A stretch of DNA of 64,000 bases, from the NCBI RefSeq assembly GCF_029581275.1, contig NZ_CP120742.1, forward strand, positions 5,394,501-5,458,500, written 5' to 3'. Below the pieces are notes generated by a model. It searched no databases and was not told the DNA's origin. It saw only the letters and a program-made list of their open reading frames with translations. The first letter of the stretch is position 1. Every line of letters starts with the position of its first letter. Of this stretch, positions 27,098 through 34,599 are shown piece by piece. The DNA comes from Micromonospora sp. WMMD1155 (GTDB lineage Bacteria; Actinomycetota; Actinomycetes; Mycobacteriales; Micromonosporaceae). A program made the translations under genes and the position numbers.

Positions 27098-28015
27098 ACC
27101 CCACCAGGGCAGGGTGCCCGTCCGCAGGTGGTCGTGCAGGTTCCGGGCGACCTGGGCCATCGTCGCCTCGCTGCCGGGCTGCGCGACGGCTGGCACCCGG
27201 GAGGCGGTGAGCGCGGCGATCGCGTACGACTGCCCGTCAGCATGATCCACCACCCCGATCTCGTGGCGCAGGTGCAGCAGGGTGCCGGTCTTGGACGACC
27301 AACGGGACGCGTCGGAGGTGAAGTCGGGGGCGAGCCGCTGCCGGTGCAGGTTGTCCGCCAACAGAGCGCGTACGCGGGCGGCGGTGCTCTCGTTGATCGC
27401 CGAGGGCCGCCAGAGGGCGTGTAGCAGGTCGACGAAGGCTCGCGCCGACCCGGCGTTGGCACGGGTGACGTCGAGTTGGGCGACCGGATGGCCCTGACCG
27501 GGGGTCGCCGCGCCGATGGCGAGGGAGTGGGCCAGGTGCACCTCGTCGGGGCCGAGGCGTTCCGCCGGGGTCTCGGCGAGGTCGGCGACCCGGTGCCGCA
27601 CGGAGATGCCCTCGATCCGCAGTCGCCGCAGCTCGGCGGCGACCGCGGTCGGCGGGACGAGGTCGAACAGGGCGTCGGCGGCGACCCCGTCGCTGACGGA
27701 GGTGCTCAGGTAGAGCAGGTCGTCCACGGAGATCCGGGCGGGATGGCGGAAGCGGCTGAGCCCGGTCGGGCCGGGCGTGGTGATCCGACCGGGCACGAGG
27801 TCGACAGGTGTCGCCGGGTCGAGTTCCCCGCGCGCGACCCGTTCCAGGACGGCGACCGCCAGCGGCACCTTGACCAGCGACGCCGACGGGTACGGGGTGT
27901 CGGCGTCGAAGCCGATCTCCTGGCCGTTGTCGAGGTCGCGGACGAGGAAGGCGCCGCGCAGTCCCGCCTCGTCGAGCAGGTCACGTGCGCTGCGGACGAC
28001 GGCGGTGGCGCTCAT
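27095..28015 (-). CDS. Beta-lactamase class A-fold serine hydrolase (no signal peptide)
   Basis: The 306-residue protein has SASLVKV (SxxK), STSVSDG (SxD position) and KTGTLLHLR (KTG), so the serine active site is complete. There is no signal sequence, so it should be cytoplasmic unless exported otherwise. The omega-loop Glu is not obvious, which argues against a classic beta-lactamase and for a related esterase or amidase. Its start overlaps the 3' end of the upstream LysR gene by 35 bases. The TAG stop lies at the right end of the MITE-like element. Confidence 0.85.
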   Translation of the reverse strand: MSATAVVRSARDLLDEAGLRGAFLVRDLDNGQEIGFDADTPYPSASLVKVPLAVAVLERVARGELDPATPVDLVPGRITTPGPTGLSRFRHPARISVDDLLYLSTSVSDGVAADALFDLVPPTAVAAELRRLRIEGISVRHRVADLAETPAERLGPDEVHLAHSLAIGAATPGQGHPVAQLDVTRANAGSARAFVDLLHALWRPSAINESTAARVRALLADNLHRQRLAPDFTSDASRWSSKTGTLLHLRHEIGVVDHADGQSYAIAALTASRVPAVAQPGSEATMAQVARNLHDHLRTGTLPWWG

Positions 28016-28922
28016 TCCGTGGCTCCTCTCGGTCGGTCACCGGCTGCGCGTCCCCGGCGGCACCCAGGGATCGTGCGACGTCCGTGTACAGGACGGTGCG
28101 GAGCTGGTCGAGGTCCTCGCGTGCGCCGGCGGCGACGTCGTAACCCCGCAGGAGCCGCGGGCCGGCGAGGGGGCACCAGTGCAGGGCGAAGTCCTCGGCC
28201 TGCTGGCGGGAGCACAGGAGGAGGTCGGGGGAGCCGAGGGCCGCCGCCGCGGCGTCGACGAGGGACGGCGCGATCGCCACCTGGGCCGGTGCCAGGCCGG
28301 CCGACTGGCCGGCGCGGGTCAGCGGATCCCGCAGGTGCGCGACGTCGTCCTCGGGCTGGATCAGGATCCGGCGGCGTGCCTGGGTGCGGGCTCGGCCGGT
28401 GCGTAGCGTCTCCAGGAACACCGTCGGCGCCGGGAAGGGAGTCCGGGCGGCCAGCCCGAGCGGCACCCGCCAGAGTGCGGTCGCCTCCGGAACCGCCACG
28501 ATCGCGGTATCGACCTCGAGGGTCTGGCAGAGCCGTTCGCGCTCCTGCGGACCGGCCGGCCGTACCTCCAACTGGACTCGCTGCCGTCGGGCCGCGACCA
28601 CCAGGGCGGCGAGGCGGTGCGGCGGGCAGATCTCGGGTACGGCGACCCGCAGCGGCCGCAACCGGGCCCGCTCGGCGTCGTCGGCCATCGCGTCGGCGAG
28701 GTCGACGAGGCGTCGCGCCGTCGGCAGCATGTCCTGCCCGAACGGGGTCAACCGGACCGCGCGGGAGCTCCGGTCGAACAGCCGCGACCCGAAGTGCTCC
28801 TCCAGGGCGGCGATGCGGCGGCTGGCCACGGACTGGGGTATTCCCACCGCCGCGGCGCCCGAGGTGAAGCTGCCGTGGCCGCTGACGGCGACGAAGGCCC
28901 GACACGCGGCGACGATGTCCAT
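27981..28922 (-). CDS. LysR-family transcriptional regulator
   Basis: The 313-residue protein opens with the LysR winged HTH (CRAFVAVSGHGSFTSGAAAVGI...RRIAALEEHFGSRLFDR) and a type 2 periplasmic-binding effector domain from about 90. It is co-directional with and overlaps the serine hydrolase gene, unlike the divergent ampR-ampC layout, so autoregulated operon control is likely. A TATAGC element 8 bases before ATG 28922 suggests a short or absent leader. The C-terminal tail is rich in Arg and probably disordered. Confidence 0.9.
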   Translation of the reverse strand: MDIVAACRAFVAVSGHGSFTSGAAAVGIPQSVASRRIAALEEHFGSRLFDRSSRAVRLTPFGQDMLPTARRLVDLADAMADDAERARLRPLRVAVPEICPPHRLAALVVAARRQRVQLEVRPAGPQERERLCQTLEVDTAIVAVPEATALWRVPLGLAARTPFPAPTVFLETLRTGRARTQARRRILIQPEDDVAHLRDPLTRAGQSAGLAPAQVAIAPSLVDAAAAALGSPDLLLCSRQQAEDFALHWCPLAGPRLLRGYDVAAGAREDLDQLRTVLYTDVARSLGAAGDAQPVTDREEPRNERHRRRPQRT

Positions 28923-29008
28923 CCACCGAAGCTATACCTGGAACGCATGGACGAGGCGGCCGGGCACCCTGATCGGCATCGTTCTCCGCCCGAGTCGGCC
29001 GCACCGGC

Positions 29009-29389
29009 TCATGCGCTGGCGAGTTCCCTACGGTAAGCGCGGTTGGCGATGATCAGCTCGTCGAGGACCGCGCGGGTCTTGATCAGGTCTTCGATGTGCC
29101 GATCGATCCGGTCCCGCTCCTGGCGCATCCGCTCGAAGGCCGCCTCGGAGGTGGCCGTACTCGGGGACTCGACGCAGGGCAGGAGGTCGACGATGGTGCG
29201 ACTGTTCAGGCCGGCGGAGAAGAGCCGCTGAATGAGGATGATCCGCTCGACCTGGCCCTCGACGTAGCGGCGGTGACCGCTCGGGCTGCGCAGGCTGGCG
29301 AGCAGACCCTGCTCCTCGTAGTAGCGCAGGGATCGCACGCTGACCCCGGTACGGGCCGCGAGCTCACCGATCCGGATGGTGGTGCTCAT
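29009..29389 (-). CDS. MerR-family transcriptional regulator
   Basis: The 126-residue protein has the MerR HTH (IRIGELAARTGVSVRSLRYYEEQGLL) with the wing SGHRRY and a coiled-coil dimerisation helix (ERMRQERDRIDRHIEDLI). It is a short one-domain member without a metal-binding Cys cluster beyond one Cys (LPCVES), so redox or drug sensing is possible. ATG 29389 follows GGAGG. Its promoter holds a perfect 7-bp inverted repeat, so it is probably autoregulated. Confidence 0.92.
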   Translation of the reverse strand: MSTTIRIGELAARTGVSVRSLRYYEEQGLLASLRSPSGHRRYVEGQVERIILIQRLFSAGLNSRTIVDLLPCVESPSTATSEAAFERMRQERDRIDRHIEDLIKTRAVLDELIIANRAYRRELASA

Positions 29390-29405
29390 TCCTGCCTCCC
29401 GTCTT

Positions 29406-29425
29406 ACCTCACGTGGATGTGAGGT
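29406..29425. promoter_or_regulatory. MerR-type operator ACCTCAC-N6-GTGAGGT
   Basis: Perfect 7-base inverted arms with a 6-base spacer lie 17 bases upstream of the MerR gene start. MerR regulators bind such dyads between long-spaced -35 and -10 elements. Confidence 0.65.
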
Positions 29426-29446
29426 CGAGCCTACCCCTCACTGGTA

Positions 29447-29464
29447 GCGGACTCCTGAGTCCGG
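29447..29464. promoter_or_regulatory. TetR-type operator 1 (GGACTC-CT-GAGTCC core)
   Basis: The core palindrome at 29449-29462 is perfect. The same core occurs 32 bp downstream, bracketing the promoter of the SnoaL-like/TetR operon. Confidence 0.65.
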
Positions 29465-29478
29465 TACTGTCGGGCTAT

Positions 29479-29496
29479 CCGGACTCGGGAGTCCGG
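29479..29496. promoter_or_regulatory. TetR-type operator 2 (CCGGACTCGGGAGTCCGG)
   Basis: A perfect 18-bp palindrome ends 20 bases before the SnoaL-like start codon. With operator 1, spaced 32 bp away (about three helical turns), it fits binding of two repressor dimers on one face of the DNA. Confidence 0.7.
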
Positions 29497-29516
29497 AAAA
29501 TCGAGAGGACAACCCG

Positions 29517-29912
29517 ATGACACCCGTACGCATCAGCGACGCCATCCGCGACGTGGCCTTCGAGCCCCGCCTCAGCCTGGAAGAGGCCCTGGACAGGTAC
29601 TACGCCCCCGACCTCGTGCACACCGGCGACGGTCGGACGCGCGACCGCGCCGAGTTCGCGGAGATGGTCGCCGGGATCCGCAGCAGAGTCGCCGAGGGCG
29701 CGGTGACCGTGCTCGACGAGCTGTACGACGGCCTGAACTACGCCGAGCGGCACCGGTACACGATGACCATGACCGACGGAACGGTCGTCCACCGGGAGAT
29801 GTACTACTTCGCCACGCTGGCCGAGGACGGTCGGTTCCAGCGGGTCCACGAGAGCGGCTTCGACGTCGACCCGGGGCCGGGGCTGCCTCTGCCCGAAGCA
29901 GACCGAGGGTGA
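29517..29912 (+). CDS. SnoaL/NTF2-like fold protein
   Basis: The 131-residue protein follows the NTF2-like pattern: an N-terminal helix with LSLEEALDRYYAPDLVHT, a DRAEFAEMVAGIRSRV helix and a beta sheet with TDGTVVHREMYYFATL. Such proteins are isomerases, hydratases or binding proteins for small molecules. GAGAGG precedes ATG 29517. It is followed with a GTGA overlap by a TetR gene that most likely represses both. Its ligand may be the inducer-related compound (inference). Confidence 0.85.
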   Translation: MTPVRISDAIRDVAFEPRLSLEEALDRYYAPDLVHTGDGRTRDRAEFAEMVAGIRSRVAEGAVTVLDELYDGLNYAERHRYTMTMTDGTVVHREMYYFATLAEDGRFQRVHESGFDVDPGPGLPLPEADRG

Positions 29913-30448
29913 ACGCTCTTCGGCGCGCGGACGCGCTGCGCAACCACGAGCGGGTCGTCGCGGCGGCCCGTGACCTGTTCGCAGAACGCGGCCTGGACGT
30001 CACAGTGCCCGAGGTGGCGGCGCGCGCCGGGGTCGGGCGGGCCACCGTCTACCGTAGTTACCCGACCAAGGATGAGCTGGTGCTGGCGGTCGCGCAGGAG
30101 AGCTTCCGCTCGCTGCACGCGCGTACCCTGGCCGCCCTTGCCGCCGACGACGCCTACCGGGCGTTGCTCGACTACGTGCCGGACCTGCTCGACCATCTCG
30201 CCCGCGACCGCGGCCTGGCGGCGGTCTTCTTCGAAGGCCGTCTGCTGCCCGCCGCGGAACTCGTCGACCTGATCGGCCGGCTGCTCCAGGCGGCGAAGGC
30301 ATCGGGGCCGATCCGCTCCGACGTCGGCACCCCGGACGTGCGCGTCGTGCTGTGCGGCGTGGTCCGCCAACTCATCGCCTTGGACGAACGCGATCCGGCC
30401 GTCTGGCGTCGCTACGCGGCTCTGATCCTCGCCGCCTTCCACCCCTGA
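29909..30448 (+). CDS. TetR-family transcriptional regulator
   Basis: The 179-residue protein has the TetR HTH (ARDLFAERGLDVTVPEVAARAGVGRATVYR, given here in family register from about residue 18) and a C-terminal ligand pocket with a TetR_C_33/SbtR-like helix set. GTG 29909 overlaps the SnoaL-like stop. Two matching palindromes upstream of the operon are its probable binding sites. Confidence 0.9.
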   Translation: MNALRRADALRNHERVVAAARDLFAERGLDVTVPEVAARAGVGRATVYRSYPTKDELVLAVAQESFRSLHARTLAALAADDAYRALLDYVPDLLDHLARDRGLAAVFFEGRLLPAAELVDLIGRLLQAAKASGPIRSDVGTPDVRVVLCGVVRQLIALDERDPAVWRRYAALILAAFHP

Positions 30449-30476
30449 CCACGGATCCGGCCTCGTTCGACGAGCA

Positions 30477-30725
30477 CTACCGAGGACAGCCGTCTGGCAG
30501 CGACTCCGGTCGGGTTGACGGCGCATAGCACCGGGCACTGAGACGCCGGGTCAGGAAGCCGATGTCGATCACTTCGGCGTACTGCTCGTCGCGGGCTGCT
30601 GCGAGAGCACGCTCGGCGGCCGCGACCTCCTCTGAGGCGATCCCGGCGGCGTGCGGGTCGGACCAGTCGATCTCTTCTTCCCGTCGCTTGGCCTCGACCA
30701 GTCTGCGAACCAACTCATCAGGCAC
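30477..30725 (-). CDS. Small hypothetical protein, helical and charged
   Basis: The 82-residue reading frame begins PDELVRRLVEAKRREEEIDW and has a long Ala/Glu-rich helix (ASEEVAAAERALAAARDE) followed by a Cys- and Pro-containing tail. I recognise no family. The start at GTG 30725 is proposed because GATAAT (30732-30737) with AGGACT 18 bases upstream forms a promoter whose start point would fall on the GTG, giving a leaderless message. A longer frame from 30842 runs into an inverted repeat and is less likely. Confidence 0.5.
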   Translation of the reverse strand: MPDELVRRLVEAKRREEEIDWSDPHAAGIASEEVAAAERALAAARDEQYAEVIDIGFLTRRLSARCYAPSTRPESLPDGCPR

Positions 30726-30731
30726 GCCGGC

Positions 30732-30761
30732 ATTATCGATTGTGGAGTCGCCGCGAGTCCT
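30732..30761 (-). promoter_or_regulatory. Candidate leaderless promoter of the small hypothetical gene
   Basis: On the minus strand AGGACT (30756-30761), an 18-base spacer and GATAAT (30732-30737) precede GTG 30725 by 6 bases. Confidence 0.45.
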
Positions 30762-30827
30762 GGGGACGAGGTCCGCGGGGAGCCGACCGGCATTGCTGCC
30801 GCCGTCAGGCGCAGGACCCTTGCTTCG

Positions 30828-30900
30828 CCCTTTGCTCTGCACCCATTGAGGCGACGGTTACGGAACGTGCGTGGTGCCTGGATGGGTGCAGAGCAAAGGG
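30828..30900. repeat. 19-bp perfect inverted repeat with 35-bp spacer
   Basis: Arms CCCTTTGCTCTGCACCCAT (30828-30846) and its exact complement (30882-30900) enclose TGAGGCGACG-type sequence of 35 bases. The arms are less GC-rich than their surroundings and the structure lies in a non-coding gap. No U-run follows. A dispersed REP-like or MITE-like repeat is more likely than a plain terminator. Confidence 0.7.
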
Positions 30901-31143
30901 GGCGGGCCTGGTGGGTGGGTCCGGCGGGCGGGACCCCGCTGAGCAGGGGGCGGGCGCGGAGCGAAGGCGGCGTGCGCGGCGGTCGGGCCGGGCTGGCGTT
31001 ACCGGCGGTGACATCCACGAGATGTGGCGCGCGAACGGCCGATGCTACGCCGGCAACGGAGCGATGAAGCGGGAGGCTCACGCCGGTCGGGCGACGTGCG
31101 TCGGTGCCCTTGCCCAAATCATCTTAGTCATTAAGATAAATGC
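30901..31143. other. Intergenic region before the FAD monooxygenase
   Basis: Together with the inverted repeat at 30828-30900 this makes over 400 bases without a convincing gene. The last 35 bases hold the promoter and MarR-type operator of the monooxygenase operon; the remainder is GC-rich with no feature I can support. Confidence 0.5.
31110..31137 (+). promoter_or_regulatory. Leaderless promoter with embedded MarR-type operator
   Basis: TTGCCC (31110-31115), a 16-base spacer and TAAGAT (31132-31137) lie 6 bases before ATG 31144. The palindrome ATCTTA-GTCAT-TAAGAT (31121-31137) includes the -10, so a bound MarR dimer would block the polymerase. The operon's own MarR gene is the likely regulator. 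Confidence 0.65.
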
Positions 31144-32391
31144 ATGCGGCTATCGACGGACTTCTCGGTGGCGATCGCCGGTGCCGGCCTCTCCGGCCTC
31201 TGCCTCGCCCAGTACCTGATGCGCGCCGGCATCGAGGTGCACGTCTACGAACGGGACCCGGGCCCCTTCGTCCGGCGACAGGGCTACCGGATCATCCTCG
31301 ACCGGTACGGGCTGGCGGCGCTGCGCGAGAGCCTGCCCCGCCAGCTGTACAACCTGGCGCTGGCCACCGGCGACGAACCCGGCGGGCACCTCCGCTTCAC
31401 CGACAGCCGACTGCGGGACGCCTTCACCATCACCTTCAAGGACGAGCCAAACGCGACCCGTCAGGTCGACCGGCTGACCCTGCGGTCGATCCTGCAGTCC
31501 GGGCTGAACGGGCGCATCCACTACGGCAAGGAGGCCGTCGCGGTGGACGGCGGCGGCCCGTCAAAGCTCCGACTGCGGTTCTCCGACGGCGGGGCCGCCG
31601 GGGCGACCGTCGTCGTGGGCGCGGACGGCGTCGGCTCGGCGCTACGCGCGCAGCTCATGCCGGACGCGGACCCGGCGAACACCCCGATGGCGGGCATCTA
31701 CGGCCGGTCGCCCCTGCTGCGCAACGGCGAGAGCGTCATCCCGGACGCGTTGCGGACCAGTGGGGTCCTGGCCATCGCCGACCAGCCGGGCCGCGCCTTC
31801 TTCTTCACCCCCATGCGGTTCGGCGAGAGCCCGCAGGAGGCGTTCGCGCGCCTGGCCCCGGGCAGCTACGCGCCCACCGGCTACGACTACGTCATGTGGG
31901 GACTGCTGCTCCGGCAGGAGGAGGTGCCCACCGGCGTACGCGGAGACCTGCTGGCGCTGTGGCGACTGGCCGCCCGGATGAGTGCGGACTTCCACCCGGT
32001 CGTCCGGCGGCTGGTCGCCACGGCCGAACTGGACGCCACGGTGCTCAACCTCTTCGCCGCCGGCCGGCGTCCGCGCCGGTGGGCGGTGCCCCGGGCGACG
32101 ATGATGGGCGACGCCGTGCACGTCATGCCGCCGTTCGGCGCTCACGGCGGCAACACGGCGCTCCGCGACGCCGCCCTGCTCGGCCGCAGGCTGGTCCAGG
32201 CGCGGGCGAACGGCACGCCGGTGGAGCAGGCGATCGCCGACTACCAGGACGAGATGGTGCCCTACGCCTTCCGCGCCGTCGACACCGCCGCCGGGCTGAT
32301 GCGCCGCCTCACCGGGGGAGCGGCCGCACCGCACTGGGTGCTGACCCGCGTGTTACCTCGGCTGCACCGGGTGACCGTGCCGGAGGCATGA
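31144..32391 (+). CDS. FAD-dependent monooxygenase (group A, TetX/PHBH-like)
   Basis: The 415-residue protein has the N-terminal dinucleotide motif (GAGLSG, residues 13-18), an ERD strand end (VYERDPGP), the DG motif in VVGADGVGS and the second FAD motif in MMGDAVHVMPPFGAHGGN. Such enzymes hydroxylate aromatic or polyketide compounds using NAD(P)H and oxygen; some inactivate antibiotics (TetX, Rox). No RBS precedes the ATG, matching a leaderless start. It is followed by a MarR gene with a 4-base overlap, so expression is probably induced by its substrate. Confidence 0.92.
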   Translation: MRLSTDFSVAIAGAGLSGLCLAQYLMRAGIEVHVYERDPGPFVRRQGYRIILDRYGLAALRESLPRQLYNLALATGDEPGGHLRFTDSRLRDAFTITFKDEPNATRQVDRLTLRSILQSGLNGRIHYGKEAVAVDGGGPSKLRLRFSDGGAAGATVVVGADGVGSALRAQLMPDADPANTPMAGIYGRSPLLRNGESVIPDALRTSGVLAIADQPGRAFFFTPMRFGESPQEAFARLAPGSYAPTGYDYVMWGLLLRQEEVPTGVRGDLLALWRLAARMSADFHPVVRRLVATAELDATVLNLFAAGRRPRRWAVPRATMMGDAVHVMPPFGAHGGNTALRDAALLGRRLVQARANGTPVEQAIADYQDEMVPYAFRAVDTAAGLMRRLTGGAAAPHWVLTRVLPRLHRVTVPEA

Positions 32392-32879
32392 TTGCCGGCA
32401 TGTCCGACGACCCGACCCGTGCGTCCGCCATCGCCGACCTCATGCACGCCGGGCGGGAGATGTCGCGGCTGTCGATGGTGTTCCGGTACGCCGTCGCGGA
32501 GCGGCTGGGCCTCACCGTGAGCGACCTGGAGTGCCTGGACTACCTGGCGGACGCCGGATCCGCCACGGCGGGGCAGGTCGCCGAGCGGACCAACCTCACC
32601 ACCGGGGCGGTGACCAGCATGCTCCGTCGGCTCCAGCAGGCGGGCTACGTGACGGCCGAGCGCGATCCGGCGGACCGGCGGCGGGTGATCGTCACCCTGC
32701 GGCCGGAGCGGGCCGCCGAGTTGAAGCGACCGTACGAGCGCTTCGCCGAGTGGACTGAGCGGCTCATCGAGGGCTACAGCGTCGACGAGGTCACGCTGCT
32801 CGTCCGGCACTACGACCACATGCAGGCGATGTACCTCGCCGAGTTGGACCACCTCCGCGGCAACAACCTAACCTCCTAG
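32388..32879 (+). CDS. MarR-family transcriptional regulator
   Basis: The protein has the MarR winged helix: TVSDLECLDYLADAGSATAG, recognition helix LTTGAVTSMLRRLQQAGYV and wing DPADRRRVIVTL. ATG 32388 overlaps the monooxygenase stop (ATGA); ATG 32400 is a possible alternative four codons in. Its likely operator is the palindrome in the operon promoter at 31121-31137, giving autoregulated control of the monooxygenase. Confidence 0.92.
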   Translation: MIAGMSDDPTRASAIADLMHAGREMSRLSMVFRYAVAERLGLTVSDLECLDYLADAGSATAGQVAERTNLTTGAVTSMLRRLQQAGYVTAERDPADRRRVIVTLRPERAAELKRPYERFAEWTERLIEGYSVDEVTLLVRHYDHMQAMYLAELDHLRGNNLTS

Positions 32880-33162
32880 GAGGCCCTACACATTGTGATC
32901 CGTGCGACTGCGCGATGGTGACGCCGACGCAGAAAGCTCCACCGAGGTCTCCCGCCGTCACCGGCCGGTCGCGCAGCGGCACTGCCGGCAGCGGAGATGT
33001 GACTCTCCGAAGGTGGCCGCGCACGTGCTGACAGCGCCGTGCCGGCCGGCAGGGGCGGCGGAAAATCCGCGCCGGAAGACGGTAACCAAATCGGCCCGCC
33101 AACCCGTCAGGTAGGAGACGGATCGCCGCGCAGGGCGGCCGGGTCGAGGAGGGGTACGGGAC

Positions 33163-34041
33163 ATGGGTGACGTCCGTGGACGTTTCAGGGACGATCTGGC
33201 CCGCCACCCCGCCCCACCGTTGGGTGACCTGGTGGAGCGGTCGGTGGTGCAGGGCCGCCGACTGCGCCGTCGGCGCCGCCTGGCGCAGGTCGGCGCCGGC
33301 GGGTCGGCGTTGGTGATGCTGGTCGTGATCGGTCTGGTCGGCGGGCCGCTCGGCGTCGGGACAGGTGACGACGGTCCGCCCGATGGAATGAACGTGGGTT
33401 CGCTGGGTGGGCGGGTCGACACGACCACGCCGTCCCCGGCGGGGACCACGGACGGGTTCGTCGACGACGCCGGTGGAAGGCCGGGAGGAGCCCCCAACCC
33501 GGCGACGTCGCCGACCCCGTCGACCACGGTGATCGACACCGTGCGGATCGGGGCGGGGCCGGGCGGTGAGCTGCTGACCGCCACACCCGAGGGCGCCCTG
33601 GAACTGTTGACCCGGCTCCTGCCCAAGGGGAAGACCGGCGGGTACGCGAGCCTGCAGAGCAGCGGTGCGGGCCCCGGCATGCCGTACGTCCAGCTCCACC
33701 TCGACCGGGGCGAAGGGCCGGGCATGCTGCGGCTCTCCATCTACCAGGACCGCCTCGGTGACAACCCGGCACCGGGGACGGTGGAGCTGACCGAGGTTCC
33801 CGACAACTGCGTGCAGAACGAGATGGTCACCGTCTACCACCGCGATGGCCTCCAGGTCGATGTGCTGATCTCCACCTGCCTGTTCTGGGAGGGCAAGGGC
33901 ACCTCGCCGGCACCGCCCGCCCTCTCCGTGGACGAGGCGATCGCGATCGCCGCGAACCCGACCTGGGGGACGAGACTGCCGGCCGAGCTCGTCAAAAGCG
34001 GCGCCAAGAACTTCGCTTCGCTGGCCCGGTCGAATGGCTGA
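33163..34041 (+). CDS. Single-pass membrane protein encoded with a SigE-family sigma factor
   Basis: The 292-residue protein has a cytoplasmic N-terminus of about 45 residues rich in Arg, one membrane helix (VGAGGSALVMLVVIGLVGG) and an extracellular region that starts with a Thr/Pro/Gly-rich linker (about 85-125) and ends in a folded domain with one pair of Cys. GAGGAGGGG precedes ATG 33163. Its last 8 bases overlap the sigma factor gene, and the topology resembles anti-sigma factors, but no ZAS zinc motif is seen, so an anti-sigma role is inferred from position only. Confidence 0.85.
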   Translation: MGDVRGRFRDDLARHPAPPLGDLVERSVVQGRRLRRRRRLAQVGAGGSALVMLVVIGLVGGPLGVGTGDDGPPDGMNVGSLGGRVDTTTPSPAGTTDGFVDDAGGRPGGAPNPATSPTPSTTVIDTVRIGAGPGGELLTATPEGALELLTRLLPKGKTGGYASLQSSGAGPGMPYVQLHLDRGEGPGMLRLSIYQDRLGDNPAPGTVELTEVPDNCVQNEMVTVYHRDGLQVDVLISTCLFWEGKGTSPAPPALSVDEAIAIAANPTWGTRLPAELVKSGAKNFASLARSNG

Positions 34042-34534
34042 CGAGGACTTCGTGGAGTTCGCGCAGGCGGCCGCTGGTCGCCTGCGCGACGCCGCGTTTC
34101 TGATGTGCCGCGACTGGCACCTCGCCCAGGACCTCACCCAGACGACGCTGGCCAAGGTGTACGCCAACTGGAAGCGGGTCCGCCGGGCCGACGACCCCCA
34201 CGCGTACGCCCGCAAGGTACTGCTGCGCTGCATGATCGACCAGCAGCGGCGCCGCTCCAGCCGCGAGTTGGCGATGTCGGTGCCGCCCGATCGGGGCGAG
34301 GAACATCCGACCGAGCTGCGGATGACGTTGCTGGACGCGGTCGCCACCCTGCCGCTGCGGGATCGAGCGATCATCGTCCTGCGTTACTGGGACGACCTGA
34401 GCGTGGAGACGACCGCCGAGGTGGTGGGCGTCTCCATCGCCGTCGTCAAGAGCCAGAGCATGCGCTCCCTGGGCCGCCTGCGCGAACTGCTCGGCGAGAG
34501 CCGTTCCGAGCTGTTCGCCGAGGAGCGGCATTGA
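34034..34534 (+). CDS. SigE-family RNA polymerase sigma factor (ECF, sigma-70 group IV)
   Basis: The 166-residue protein has region 2 (RLRDAAFLMCRDWHLAQDL with AYARKVLLRCMIDQQRR) and region 4 (LPLRDRAIIVLRYWDDLSVE then VVGVSIAVVKSQSMRSL), the layout of the actinobacterial SigE-family (TIGR02983) ECF sigma factors. It begins within the 3' end of the membrane protein gene. It presumably directs transcription of envelope-stress or secreted-protein genes; its targets may include the following lipoprotein and hydrolase genes. Confidence 0.92.
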   Translation: MADEDFVEFAQAAAGRLRDAAFLMCRDWHLAQDLTQTTLAKVYANWKRVRRADDPHAYARKVLLRCMIDQQRRRSSRELAMSVPPDRGEEHPTELRMTLLDAVATLPLRDRAIIVLRYWDDLSVETTAEVVGVSIAVVKSQSMRSLGRLRELLGESRSELFAEERH

Positions 34535-34599
34535 CCGGTCCTGTCTGCGGTCGGGGCGTGGCGGACCCCGGCGTTAACTGTCTGCGTCGGGGAGGTTCG

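Noticed and set aside
32872..32883. Palindrome CCTCCTAGGAGG at the MarR stop codon
   Set aside because: It is only 12 bp and contains the stop codon; it could be chance or a weak terminator, and nothing else supports a role.
32902..33114. A 70-codon plus-strand frame between the MarR and membrane-protein genes
   Set aside because: No RBS, no family motif, and an Arg-rich composition typical of non-coding GC-rich DNA.
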